Assembly (NCBI RefSeq): GCF_003597395.2 | Contig: NC_133770.1 | Coordinates: forward strand, 5,524,234 to 5,588,233 | DNA: 64,000 nt | Direction: 5' to 3' | DNA from: Chelonoidis abingdonii | Lineage: Eukaryota; Chordata; Testudines; Testudinidae | In this document: positions 20,984 to 31,999 of the stretch, one piece after another | How positions within the stretch are numbered: the stretch's first letter is position 1 | Layout: every line of letters starts with the position of its first letter | The notes under the pieces: generated by a model | The model's database searches: none | What the model was told of the DNA's origin: nothing | The model's input: only the letters and a program-made list of their open reading frames with translations | Made by a program: the position numbers and the translations under genes

Positions 20984-23434
20984 TGGAGCAAGAACTAATT
21001 TGCAACGTCGCCCTTAGACCCTGGGCCCGGCTAGACCCCCCCTGGGGTGTTTGGGGATGGGCGTGAGGGGCAGGATGGGTTAGGACAGACTGTTCTGTCC
21101 CGTTATTCGTACGTGATACTTTGTCTCTCACACTGAGCCATCAGCCCTGACAGTCATTACAGGGCACCTCTAGGGCATCTGATCAGCCCAGTGTTAAAGG
21201 AGTTAAAGCCGTGGGGCCCCCACCTGTCACATGGCAGAGCTGCTCAGAGCCCCCGGGGCTGGAACGAGGGGTCCCACGTGATATGAGGAAAAGTGGGACG
21301 GGGTGGGACTAGTAAGGTGTGTGAGTGTGTTTTACCCCCCATTGTGTGCAGGCCTGCTCTGAACAGGGTTAGACATCGGCCCCCCTCCTGCACCCCTGTC
21401 TGCACGCCCTCTATTCTCACCACTGGGCGGAGCTGAACCTGGGGTAGGGAAGGGGGAAAATTCAGACAAAAAAATCCCCCCCTCTTACCTGCCTGAGGGA
21501 AGGTCAGTCCCTGTGAGCCCTGGGGATCCCCACACCCCGTGGGTACCACGTCCAGCCTTGTGTGTGAACAAGGCAGGGGAAGAGGCGGTTAGGGCAGTGC
21601 CAGTAAAGGGTTAATTACATGAATGCTTTTGGCTGAGGCAGCAGGTGCTGCAGCCTGTGTGCGTTCAATGCGACTCTGCTCCCATTTCCTGCCCGGTGCC
21701 ACTGAGCAGTTCAGGGCTTTGCTGCCGTGCGCTGAGACACTGCACCACTGGGAATGGTTCTGTGTGATAAAGCCAGAGGCCAAGATTTTCCAGACTGACT
21801 GGTGAGTTTGGGGGCCTAACTTGACCAGCCCTGCAGGGTCCAGCCAATCCGCCTGTGGCGGCTGAGACGTGTCTGAATATCATGTACCTTGAAGGTGTCT
21901 GGAGTTGGGCACCCAAACTGATGAGTCACATTTGTAAATCGTGGCTCTCCCCGTAGCGGGGTTAAAGGTCAGAGCTAGTGGATGGGGCACGTGGCCCCAC
22001 AGCCATGGAGACGTTTAGGTTGAAAATTTCCCAAGTGGCCATGGATTTTGGCTGTTTCAGTTTCCGGGTTCCCAATTTACAACACCTAGAACCTGATTGT
22101 CTGAGAATCCTGATCAGCCCCTCCTCCCGCTCAGCCCTTCGGGAGCCCAGGCCCTGCATGTGTCAGGAGGGGACCCTATAAAGTAAGACAGCCAAAATTC
22201 CTGGGCATGTTGGAAAATGTTGGCCTAATGGCAGGACTCAGAGACTTTAAACAAACGGCTGATAAGGCCTCGTTGTTAGTGTCTGTTCCGCCCCCTGTGC
22301 GACAGGGCTCTGGGGAGGGTGGGAGAGATGAGACCACGAACACCTCGTGTTGTTAAACAGCAGCCCCTCCCACGGGGTAAGCAGTGACATCAGTTGCCTC
22401 CAAACCGGGTCAGACTAGTGGCTCATCTGCGCTGGTGGTCAACCTGCTGTGGTGCCAGCCAGGCCCTGCTGCTTCAGAGGAAGGAAACTTCTCTAGTGCC
22501 CAGTTCAGTCAGTGCCCCCACCCCCTCGGCCCATGGGCCAATAAGCAGCTTCTGCCCTGCCAGCTCTGGGGCAGATCCTCCCTGCCCCATGACCTAATGC
22601 CCATTGCACAGACCCTGGGGAGGTGGGTCTGTTGGTCCCCACTCCATGGGTGCTCAGGGGCTCAAGCACCTGCAAAGAAATATTAGGGGGTGCTCAGCAC
22701 TCAGGGGGCTGGCCAGGGCTACAGCTTTGGTGGCTCTGGGGCTGGTTGCCCATCAGCTCGTCAATGGCTGCGCCATCGATCAACTGTAGAGAAGGACTGC
22801 CCTGCCACTCGCTCCTCTCTGCCCTTAAGGCAAGAGGGCAGAAAGGAGGAGATGGGCAGGTGGGAGGTGCTCAGGGGAGCGGGTCTTGAGGGAGGGGGCC
22901 GAGTGGGGGCAGGAAGAGGTGGAGTGATGATGGGGCCTCAGGAGAGGGGTTGAGGCCTGGGTGGGGCACCCACCGGCAAAACCAAGGATCAGTATCTCTG
23001 GGTGGCTGCCATTGGGAATACAGGCCAGGGGAGGGGGGTCCCCAGCACTGGGAGGCCAGGGAAGCCTGGCTTCTCCCTACAGACTTCATCCAGCTCCATG
23101 TCCCCTTGAGCAAAGACCCTGCACTGCGTCTCCTCATGGCTGGGAGCCGGGGAACCGGCCACTCCCTTCGGTGTCAGGACACAGGGTGGGTCCCGGCTGT
23201 CAGAGTGGAGGCCGGGCCAGGCCCTAGTGCTACCCATGGGCAGGTGGGTGGAGCCCGGCTCCCGGGGCCTCGCTCCAGCTGTGCTGGGGATGCAGCCTTA
23301 TTCCCCACTGGAGAGGGGCAGGGATGGGGTTATTGCAGCAGCTGGGAGCTCTGGGCTGCCTACGGGACCCTGCCCTGCCCCGCTTGGAGCCGGGGCCTTT
23401 GGGAATGAGGGAGCCAGTCTCAGAGGTTCCTGCT

Positions 23435-23440
23435 TTTATT
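23435..23440 (-). promoter_or_regulatory. Poly(A) signal, unit 5
   Basis: AATAAA on the minus strand, about 300 bases past the unit 5 stop codon. Confidence 0.7.
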
Positions 23441-23736
23441 GGTGGGAGTGAATAAACACACGGCAAGCGCCAGGCTCAGCAGAGCAGGTTCATCGCCCGG
23501 CACGGAGGGAATGAGCCTCCCACGACTGACAGGGCCCAGTCCTGGCCTCCGCCCACAGCGCTCAGCAGGGGCTGGAGGTTTCTGTACCCCGCAGCCAGCA
23601 GCAAGATCACTCCTGATGTGTAACCTTCGCGGAAAGCTCAGCAGCGCTGAGGAACAGGTGTGGGAGGGAAGGCCGGCTGGGCCCAGCCAGAGGGTGCGAC
23701 TGGTGGTGCCGTCCCCTCCCCAGCTGAGCCTCCTGT

Positions 23737-25208
23737 TCAGCCTTTCCAGATTCCATCTCTGATGATTAGGTCTACGACTGAGAGCCTGCCTGGTCTCCAC
23801 GTTCTCCACACGGCCCGTCTCACTCTCACGCCCTGAAACACACATGGATGAGACACAGTGCTAGGGGCCGGAGGAGCTGGAGGCACCGGCCCACTCTATG
23901 GCTGCCCCCTCCAGGCCGGCACTAGAGACTCTGGGTGTGGGTCCCAGCCCACCCAAACTGCGAGGCAGCGAGTCTGGGAGAACCACAGGGCCTGTCTGCA
24001 TTGGGGTTTTCAACTTTCTAACAGCAGGAAACTGAACATCCTTGTCCTGCTCCTGCCCCTTCTCCATGGCCCCGCCCTGTTCATGGCATCCACCCTCCCT
24101 CCGTTGCTCTCTCTGCCCCACCCTCGCTCATTTTCACCGGGCTGGAGTAGGGGGTTGGGGTGTGGGTGCGAGCTCCGGTTGGGGGTGCAGGCTCTAGAGT
24201 GGAGCCAGGGATCAGAGGTTTGGGGTTCTAAATGGGGGTTCTGGACTGGGGCTGAGGGATTCAGTGTGAGGGGGGCTCTGGACTGAGGTAGGGGTTGGGA
24301 TGCAGGAGTGGGTGTGGGGTCCAGGAGGGTGTTTGGGTGCAGGAGGGGGCTCCGAGCTGTGGTAGGGGGTTGGGGCATGGGACAGGGTGCAGGGCGCGGG
24401 CTCCTGGCGGTGCTTAGCCATGGAATAGTGGCCGGCATGTCACTCCAGCTCGGGGGCAGCCAGGTGACTCCATGTGCTGTCCCCTGGTAGCTCCGGTCAG
24501 CATCACTGACTGAGCTGTTTAAAGTCTGGTTGGTGGCGCAGCGAGGCTGGTAGGCTCCCTGCCCGGCTCTGTGGCGCGACTCCCAGGAAGCGGCTGGCTT
24601 GTCCCTCCAGCTCCTAGGTGTATGAGTGGCCACCGGGGGGGGGTCTGCATGTTGCCCCCACCCTGAGTGCTGACTCCACAGCTCCCATTGGTGGGGGCCC
24701 GGCTCGCGTTTCCTACTCTGACGGGAGCCCCTTTGCCCAGAGCTGATGAGGAGCTGGCGGCCAATTCACAGGCTCAGCCCTCCCCAGCTACAGCTGCCCA
24801 CCCAGGGAAGAGGTTGGGAGGGAGGCTGGGTTCAGGGGCCGGTCCCACCCCATCTGGAAGGTTTGGCTGGTCAGGGCAGGGGTCAGTGAGAATCTTCCAT
24901 GCGGCAAGGCCATTTCTGGGGAGGCCGTGGATCCCCTGGGTGGGGAGATGTAATTCCCACAGCAGCGATAGGGGAGGGAGGGTCCCTAGCTCCTCACAGA
25001 GCATCCTGACAGAGTGACCCTGTATCCGATTCCATCCCACCACCTGGGGATCCCCAGGAAGGGCACGAGGCAAAGAGCCTCCCTGCAGGGATGTGCTCAG
25101 GGCCCCAGGTTCAGGACTCACCAGCGGCTGCTGCAGGGCAGGCCCAGCCAGGGCTTCCCCGGCCAGTGCTAGTACCAGCAGCAGCAGCAGCAGCCACAGG
25201 TGTCGCAT
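23737..25208 (-). CDS. Unit 5 short furin-type peptide precursor
   Basis: Two exons: 25208-25122 and 23832-23737, phase 0 (CTG|GTGAGT donor, TTTCAG|GGC acceptor), 60 codons. The signal peptide is MRHLWLLLLLLVLALAGEALA. The acidic propiece is almost gone: 25 codons are missing exactly between two similar CAGCAGCCxCTG words, in frame, and the donor is kept. Exon 2 begins G-V-R-V-R-R and releases 25 residues (AVWRTWRPGRLS...GIWKG) with three Trp, net about +3, ending in Gly. The first 24 bases of exon 2 match unit 3 exactly; after that the two diverge strongly. The region upstream of the 5' leader is replaced about 45 bases before the ATG by CR1 and hAT sequence, so the TATA-like site and the inverted repeat are absent and expression is doubtful. 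Function unknown. Confidence 0.5.
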
Positions 25209-25249
25209 AGTCCCCTCGGGCTGCGTCTCCTCACGGGATACTTGGGGAT

Positions 25250-25308
25250 CCTTAGAGGTTTTTAAGGCCCGACTTGACAAAGCCCTGGCTGGGATGATTT
25301 ACTTGGGG
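25250..25308 (+). mobile_element. CR1 LINE 3' scrap
   Basis: Fifty-odd bases (ttagaggtttttaaggccc, ttgacaaagccctggctggg) identical in type to the end of the CR1 fragment at 13308-13365. It marks the broken upstream edge of unit 5. Confidence 0.7.
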
Positions 25309-25965
25309 TTAGGCCACCTATGGCATGCGTGCCAAAGACGGCACATGAGCAGATTGTCAATGGCACTCACACTGCCCGGGTCCTGGCCACCAGTCCAGGG
25401 GGCTCTGCATTCTAATTTAATTTTATATGAAGCTTCTTAAACATTTTGAAAACCTTATTTACTTTACATACAACAATAGTTTAGTTATATATTATAGACT
25501 TATAGAAAGACACCTTCTAAAAACATTAAAATGTATTACTGGCAGGGGCGGCTCTATGTATTTCACTGCCCCAAGGACAGCAGTGAGGTAGCCTTCGGCG
25601 GCTTGCCTGCGGGAGGTCCACTGGTAACGTGGATTTGGTGGCGCGCCTGCGAGAGGTCCGCTGGTAACGTGGATTTGGCAGCATGCCTGCAGGAGGTCCT
25701 CCGGTCCTGCGGCTTTGGCGTACCTGCCACTGAATTGCCGCTGAAGCCGTGGGACTGGCAGACCTCACTCAGTCATGCTGCCAAAGGTAGCCTGAGTGCC
25801 GCCCTCGCAGCAACCGGCGGGGCGTCCCCGGGGGCCTGCTGCCCCAGGCACGCGCTTGAGGCACTGGTGCCAGGAGCCGCCCCTGATTACTGGCACGCGA
25901 AACTTTAAATCAGGGTGAATAAATGAACACTCAGCACAGCACTTCTGAAAGGCTGCCGACCCCTG
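25309..25965. mobile_element. hAT-like element, host of a nested hAT
   Basis: Left part acctatggcatgcgtgcc and right end ggctgccgacccctg are the ends of a family also seen at 36399-36728. The AT-rich middle (25415-25530) is cut by the element at 25543-25885. The left end is approximate. Confidence 0.55.
25543..25885. mobile_element. Nested hAT element, 343 bp
   Basis: Starts CAGGGGCGGCTCTA and ends GAGCCGCCCCTG as inverted repeats. It has an exact 8-bp duplication, attactgg (25535-25542 and 25886-25893). It lies inside an older hAT-like element. Confidence 0.9.
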
Positions 25966-26215
25966 CTCTAGTGGATAAGGTGTTGGACTGTGACTCAGTG
26001 AAGCTAGCTTCCAATTCCTGGCTCTACAACTGACATAGGGCAAGTACCTTCCCCTTTCTGTTCCCCCTTCCACTCTTTCTCTGCCTGGCCTAGTGAGATT
26101 GTAAGCTTCCTGGAGCAGGGACTCCTCTCGCTATGTGTCTGTACAGTGCCTTTCCCACCGGAGCCCTGATTTGGGCTGGAGCATCTAGGCGCTGCAGTGA
26201 TACGAACAACAATCA
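25966..26215 (+). mobile_element. tRNA-derived SINE
   Basis: A tRNA-like head (ctctagtggataaggtgttgg, with ttccaattcctggctc near the B-box place) followed by the pyrimidine-rich body and the tail gattgtaagcttcctggagc. This is the usual layout of turtle Pol III SINEs. Diverged. Confidence 0.7.
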
Positions 26216-26286
26216 TGGAACTGACTGAACCAAGAATTGTGATCAGACCCAAATGCAAAACCCATCTCTTAAATGTAGCTTTGCCA

Positions 26287-26410
26287 CTATGAACCACACA
26301 CACACACACAGAGTAGCTTTGTCACCACACCCACCCACCCACACGCACGCACACACACACACACAAATAGCTTTGTCACCATACACAGACACAGACACAC
26401 ACACACATGA
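26287..26410 (+). repeat. CA microsatellite
   Basis: Interrupted (CA)n with ccacccacccacacgcac stretches. The region from 26216 to 28250 around it is otherwise featureless to me: no exon with good splice sites, only GC-rich open frames. Confidence 0.9.
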
Positions 26411-28251
26411 TAGTGAGTTTCATTTGGAAGGCACACAGATTTTACAGTGATAGGGGGCCACATAGGTGTTATGTTCACCACTGACAAACAGAGAAAACAG
26501 AGAAAAATATAAAATACTCTTGTTGGAAGTTGCAACGTAGCACAACTTTAATTTCTTAGAATACAGAAACTTAACATGCAAGAACCAAATACAGGAAGAA
26601 ATAAAGCAGCCTGCTCCTTAAATCAGGGAGGCACAACTCATCCCACCTTGCTCTAGGCTGGTTCTTTGCAGACTGACTCTGCAAGCTTCCCTACTGAACC
26701 CCTGGCCTGCAAGGAGGACCACACAACCCTGCTGAGCATTTAAAGTGATAGCGTATAATTTTGACACGGTTTTCAATACACCACTCTAGGTACCTGGACA
26801 CAGAGCAGCTCCTGCAGGAGGCCAGAGTTCTGTGAGCTGCATCCGCTGCCCCCCACCACCTGAAACACACAATCCATTGAGGTGTCCAGAAGCTGCTTCC
26901 ACTTGACCTCTGCCACCAAGAGAGTAGAGGTAGACATGTCCCCCTTGTACATTACTTAGGGCTCCTTTGTAGGTGGGGTGGGGATTAGTAGGTACCCTTT
27001 GTCATTAGCGATCGCTCACAGAACGGTAATTAGACTTTAACCTCTTCTCTCCCCATAACTTCTCTCGGTGTCCAAAGAGAGACCAAGGTTGTCACAGTGG
27101 GCTCTGCGGAAGAGGGAGGCTCCCTGAACTGGTACAAAGAGCAGACACGGAAGTTTTTAAAAACGGTTCTGCTTTCAGGGAGTGCCAGGCAGCAGCCACC
27201 AGCAGGCAGCAGAGGGTAACGCCCAAGGCCCGGGGTGGCTGTGCTGGTGGAAGGGTGACCTCAAGGCCTCCTGGCTGGTTCCCAGCAGGGGAGTCCCTGG
27301 GCAGTAGGGCTGGGGGTACCATGCTTTGCTATGGGCCAGGCACCCCGGCTCAAGGCGCCATCTCCATGCGGCTCCCGGGAGGTGCCTGGCACCGCTGTGC
27401 AGCCCTGCCCGTTGCAGTAGGCGAGCAGGCGAAGGGCAGCGTGTTTTGCCTGGCTCAGAAGGGGAGGGCTAGCGATGGCCAGACTGGCTCAGAATCCATC
27501 CGCGCGTCACCCTTCCCTGTTACAGCTTTGCTCCTCAGCCCCGGGCCATGCCGGCTGGCTCACAGGCACTGGATGGCTCCTTCCCCAGGGCCAATGTCCC
27601 AGAGCGGCTCTGTCCTCCCATGGCACCTGCTGCTCACGCATTCACTGGGCCAGGACCCAGAGCCCAAGGTAACCTGCCTTAACTCTTTCCTGGCTACCAG
27701 CCTGAAAACTCCTGTCTCTGTATGTGAGGGAGAAAGAGTGAATCCCCCCAAGGAAGGCCCATGGGGTCCGTGCTCTAGGAGCTCTGCCTGGGAAGGGCAT
27801 TGTTAATGTGGGGCCTGGAGACACTCATCCTTCTTCCCCAGCAGCAGCTTCCCCAGGGCTGTGCTGAATCTGAGTAGCCTTGGACCAGCCCCAGCCCCTC
27901 TGAGGGCCGCCCTGGCTGCCTGAGAGCCCCCAGGAAAGTGGGAGTGTGTAGACACTCACCCTGTCCTGGGCTTTCTTCAAGCAGCAGCCACCATGGGCGC
28001 AGGTGCAACACGAGGGTCACTGGAGAGGGAGGTCGGGTCCCCTCAAGCTAGCGCCGCCTCCCCGAGCTATGCTACACTGTCGCCCCAGGGCTGTATCAGA
28101 AGAACCCGCCAGGCACCTGGGGTGATGCTGTTGTGAGCTCGTGCACTCTCACTGCATCCTCCTGGGAAGCTGAGGGGGTGCGAGGGTGGGATGGTAGGCA
28201 GCAGCAGGGGATTGAGGGAGGAGACTGAAGCGGGCAGATAGCCTTGCGGCT

Positions 28252-28480
28252 ATGGCACAGGACCGGCTCTCCAGAGAGCTGGGTTTAATTTCTGCCTCTG
28301 CCACCGCACCCCTGGCTCATTTTGGGCAAGTCACTTACCGTCTCTGGGCCTCAGTTCTCCTCAGTGAAATGGGGCCAACGATACTCCCTTGCTTCCACCC
28401 TTTGCCTGCCTAGATTGTAAGTCCCTTGCGGTAAGTCCTTTCTCTCACAAAGTGTTATGTACCATGCTTAGCACATGGGT
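28252..28480 (+). mobile_element. SINE remnant
   Basis: Words typical of the SINE body (ttgggcaagtcacttac, tctgggcctcagttc, gaaatgggg, gattgtaagtcccttg) in order, with heavy divergence at the head. Confidence 0.65.
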
Positions 28481-28992
28481 TCCCTGAGCTCAGCTGGACC
28501 CGCTCAATGCTACTGCTCAGCTCCTGTGCACGAAGCCTTTGAACAAGTATTTCACAAGCACTTACATGTACACAAAAGTGTAGCCCCATGGAGCTGCCTT
28601 AAGGTGGCAGCATAAGCGCACAAGCGCTCACAGCACTGCCCTGCGGCTGGAATACATTGGCAGGCTACATCCCCCAGCAGCACGTTTTTACTATTTAAAA
28701 AGCATTTGGTCCCACTGCTGTGGTGGCTCAGCCGGGCTGTGGCTGACGGGGTGCTGCTCTGTAATAACTGCGGACACTGTATGTGATCTGGTTATAGGAT
28801 GGGTCCTGTATGACTACGTTGGTTCAGTGTAGTAGCCGTCTTTTGGGAAAAACAAGCAGGAAGTTAAACAGTAGCTCAAGATAAGCTCCCTCCTGGTAAA
28901 CAGTTCAAGGTGACAGAGGCAATGCCTGAGCTCGCTGTAAAGATCCTACCTCTGGGCTCAGCCCCGGTCACAGAGATCATATGCCAAGGCTG

Positions 28993-29217
28993 CAGGGCCG
29001 GCTCCAGGGTTTTTGCCGCCCCAAGCAGCCCTCTCCCCACCCTCCACCAAAAAAGCAGCGATTGCGATCTGGGGCACTTCGGCGGGAGGTCCTTCACTCC
29101 AAGTGGGAGTGAGGGACCCTCCTCCGAATTGCCACCAAATAGCTGGATGTGCCACCCCCCTCCAGAGTAGCCGCCCCAAGCACCTGCTTGCTAAGCTGGC
29201 GCCTGGAGCCAGCCCTG
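28993..29217. mobile_element. hAT element, 225 bp
   Basis: CAGGGCCGGCTCCAGG at the left and CCTGGAGCCAGCCCTG at the right are inverted repeats. It has an exact 8-bp duplication, caaggctg (28985-28992 and 29218-29225). Confidence 0.9.
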
Positions 29218-29761
29218 CAAGGCTGGGTGCCAGCAGTGCAGAAGGACTGCAAAGAATTAAAAGGTCCCTCTTGGTCCAGAGGCCAGGGGAGCAGTTGCTG
29301 AGAAGCTGACCAGATGGACAGACAATGCTGGGGATGTCTGGAGTAGGTAGGCCTGCCAGGGGCCCCATCGCAGGGTGGTAGGGCTTTACATCAGACAGAC
29401 TGTTTGTTGATTTAAAATCTTTTTCCTCTTATTTTATGTTCCTCCAGTTAAGGCTAAATGGTACTTTGGTTCCACAAGGCAATCTGGTCACTGAATTCCC
29501 TCACGATCACAGGCTCCTGAAGGGAAGAAAGGCAGGTTCCAAGCTCAGACGGAGCTTTTGGGGTAGGCACGGGTGAATTTCAGGGTGCTATAGGCTAAAA
29601 GTGGGAGAATCACATGATTCCACCCCAGGAGAGGTAAGGGCATGAGGAATGGCACATCAGGCAGAGGACAGAGATGCAGCCAGCCCTGTAACCAGGGGCA
29701 CAGCTGCTACCTACATTCTTAAGACTCCCCTTGCAGATCTAACTTGCTCCTGTTAGCCTTG

Positions 29762-29913
29762 CTACAGGAGCAGCTCCCGGACCATGCGGAGCACTTCCGG
29801 CAGCTGCCGCATCTTTTGGTCTTCGTTCACCCCCTTTTCCCTGACAACAACCACAGATCCGTGTTTGGTTGCTTCCCCCAGAAACAAGCAGAGATCTGCC
29901 CTATACATGACCC
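29762..29913 (-). CDS. Possible C-terminal exon, gene not recognised
   Basis: A 152-base stretch that looks like real coding sequence. After a CTGCTGCAG acceptor (29914-29915) it enters with two bases of a split codon, then reads 49 codons to TAG (29764-29762). The residues are protein-like: RADLCLFLGEATKHG, then a run of four Val, then a charged helix-like end (EDQKMRQLPEVLRMVREL). Just upstream (30068-29994) a frame containing AYFLATPLSSQTTAGLRRE stops one base into a codon before a GTAGCC donor (29993-29992), which fits the entry phase; the intron would be 80 bases. I cannot name the gene. No clear AATAAA follows. It could be a gene end, a processed-copy fragment or chance. Confidence 0.35.
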
Positions 29914-30496
29914 CTGCAGCAGTCTGAAGACAATGCATGCTGAGTACTAAATATCCCCATGACGTTCCCAGGCACCCTACAAGGCAGGGCTACCTTCTCT
30001 ACGAAGCCCAGCTGTAGTCTGGCTTGAGAGGGGAGTGGCCAAGAAATACGCTTGCTCCCTTTGGACCATAGAATTTATTATCCCCATGCTTCAGAGTGGT
30101 GAAGCCCGCCCCAGAATCCACCCTAGTCAGCGGAGCAGGGATTCCTTCCTGGCCTCTGCAGCAATTTGCTTATGCCCTGAAGCATGAGATTTATTTACCC
30201 TTATTTTAGCCCCTTATCTACAAAGATCAAATTAACCAGCCTCTTTCCAAACCTAGCCATGGTTCTTAAAGCGACGCTTCCTTCCTGGCCGTTCCCTCAC
30301 CCCCTCCTCAACAGAGATATTTTAGCTCCTGAGAAGGGCATGGGGGGGACACATAGCCCCCTTGCTCACAGTGTGTGGGGTATCTACGAGACAGCTTCCA
30401 TACGAACCCAGCTCCTGAAGAAGGAAGTAAGGCTGATAACCAAACAGCAGCACAGCTGGTCTGTCCCAAATGCGTCAGTCTTAGGGGTTCTGTCAC

Positions 30497-30735
30497 TAGG
30501 GGCGGCTCCAGGCCCCAGCAGGCCAAGCGTGTGCTTGGGGTGGCATGCGGCGGGGGGCGCTCTGCCAGTCACCAGGAGGGTGGCAGGCGGCTCCAGTGGA
30601 CCTCCCGGGACCAGCAGACCTTCCGCAGGCACGCCTGTGGGAGGTCCACTGGAGCTGTGGGACCGGCGACAGGCAGAGCGCTCCCCGCAGCATGCCGCCG
30701 TGCTTGGGGTGGCAAAATGTCTAGAGCCACCCCTG
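30497..30735. mobile_element. hAT element, 239 bp
   Basis: Ends taggggcggctcc and ctagagccacccctg are inverted repeats, with an exact 8-bp duplication, tctgtcac (30489-30496 and 30736-30743). Same family as 14166-14426 and 33119-33375. Confidence 0.9.
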
Positions 30736-31045
30736 TCTGTCACGCCCTATGACAAAACTCCCACTGGCTTCAGTGAGTGCAGGACAGCCTCAGAGGCGTA
30801 ACCACCCTGAAAAAGGCACCAGGGGGCTCTGGGTTTATCGTCTCTCTGACTCCAGATCAAACATGCCCCGTTTACGTGTAAGACATGGACAGGGAGGGCT
30901 CTGGCTACCAGCCCTGCAAGCCCCTCTGGGATTGGAGCAGCTCACTCTCCTGGAACCATCTGCACCTGGGCCAAGTGGGTGTAAAAGGCAGCCGCTGATG
31001 GAAGTGAGGATTCTGACTCGGGAGCATTTTGTGCAGGTGTGAACA

Positions 31046-31370
31046 GTGTGGCCCAGAGGATTCAGGGGGCCTGGGATCTTCGGTGGCGGGGGGCCCCCTC
31101 TTCTGTGTAATTTGGCGGCGGGCGGTCCTTCTGCTCCAGGACCTGCCGCTGGAGTGCCGGAAGACCTGTGGTGGGGGCCCCCTGCCACCCAATTGCTGCT
31201 GAAGACCCGGAGCGGAAGAAGCTCCGGCGGCCTGGGCCTCGTGAGAGTTTTTCGGGGGCCCCGGAGTGAGTGAAAGACCCTGCTCCAGAGGCCCCAAAAA
31301 ACTCTCCTGGGGGCCCCTGCGGGGCCCAGGGCAAATTGCCCCACTTGCCCCCCCTCCCCGGGTGGCCCTG
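31046..31370. repeat. GC-rich dispersed repeat
   Basis: A gcggggggccccctc-type block with inner repeats of gggggccc and ggacctgccgctggag words like those in the hAT elements nearby. The ends are not resolved. The 29.2-29.7 and 30.8-32.0 kb stretches hold no gene I can support. Confidence 0.4.
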
Positions 31371-31999
31371 GGTGTAAATGACTCACCCGGGGGCCAAGGC
31401 AGGTGGAATCATGCCCCAAGAGCCAAATTGGGTTCTTTCCTTCTCACACTCCCCCTGCCATTGATTGGAACTTTGTAAACAATTCTGCTGGTGATGCACA
31501 TGGCGAAAGAGCCCCCAGCTCCCTCTCCAAAGCTCTGGTGCCTCCCCGGAGCTAACGGGGATGGAAAAACAGACATCCGTCCCTAACAGCCAGTGCATCT
31601 GATATCAAATACACCTCCCGGAGCAGCCCAGTTGAGAAAGAGGATGCAGTTTTTACATAGCCCCCTTTCAGAGCAGAACCCCAGTTTCATAGAAATTCCT
31701 GTTGCACGTGATCAATTGCACATCTGCAAAAGTTCAGAAGGGTGTCTGTAGAAAGCACACCAGTTCAAATTCAGCACAGTGCACCGTCAGTGTTCAGGCC
31801 TGCTCACACACTGCGGCCGTCGTTGTGTAGATCACCAGGAGAAGGACGGAGCGGAGAATCTTTGTGTTCACGGGAAAAAGATTTTTTTTAAACCTCTTAA
31901 AACTTTGCAAGTAAACTTTAAAAAACAACCCCCTACAGAGGAAGTGACCGAGGAGGGAACATTTAAGTCCAAAAAAATAAAGCTTTTGTAAAACAGGAG

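Larger units (their letters stand above)
1560..25255 (-). repeat. Tandem array of five peptide-gene units
   Basis: Five copies of one segment follow each other head to tail. A boundary landmark (ccaaaattcctgggca, then ttggcctaa) recurs at about 4939, 8136, 13522 and 22192. Between landmarks each unit carries, on the minus strand, an upstream block, a TATA-like site, a signal-peptide exon, an intron, a terminal exon and an AATAAA signal, although unit 2 lacks the last two. Approximate units: 1 = 1560-4975, 2 = 4976-8171, 3 = 8172-13560, 4 = 13561-22229, 5 = 22230-25255. The basic length is about 3 kb; units 3 and 4 are longer because of later insertions. Confidence 0.8.

Noticed and set aside
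8963..25208. Assignment of the peptide family to hepcidin, defensin or cathelicidin
   Set aside because: No eight- or six-cysteine pattern and no cathelin region. The RVRR start only loosely recalls the basic start of some avian cathelicidin peptides, which is too little for homology.
26287..26410. CRISPR-like or regulatory repeat
   Set aside because: It is a simple CA microsatellite; spacing is not regular.
27255..27806. A 183-codon plus-strand frame
   Set aside because: No recognisable domain, composition typical of chance GC-rich frames, no promoter or poly(A) signal placed with it.
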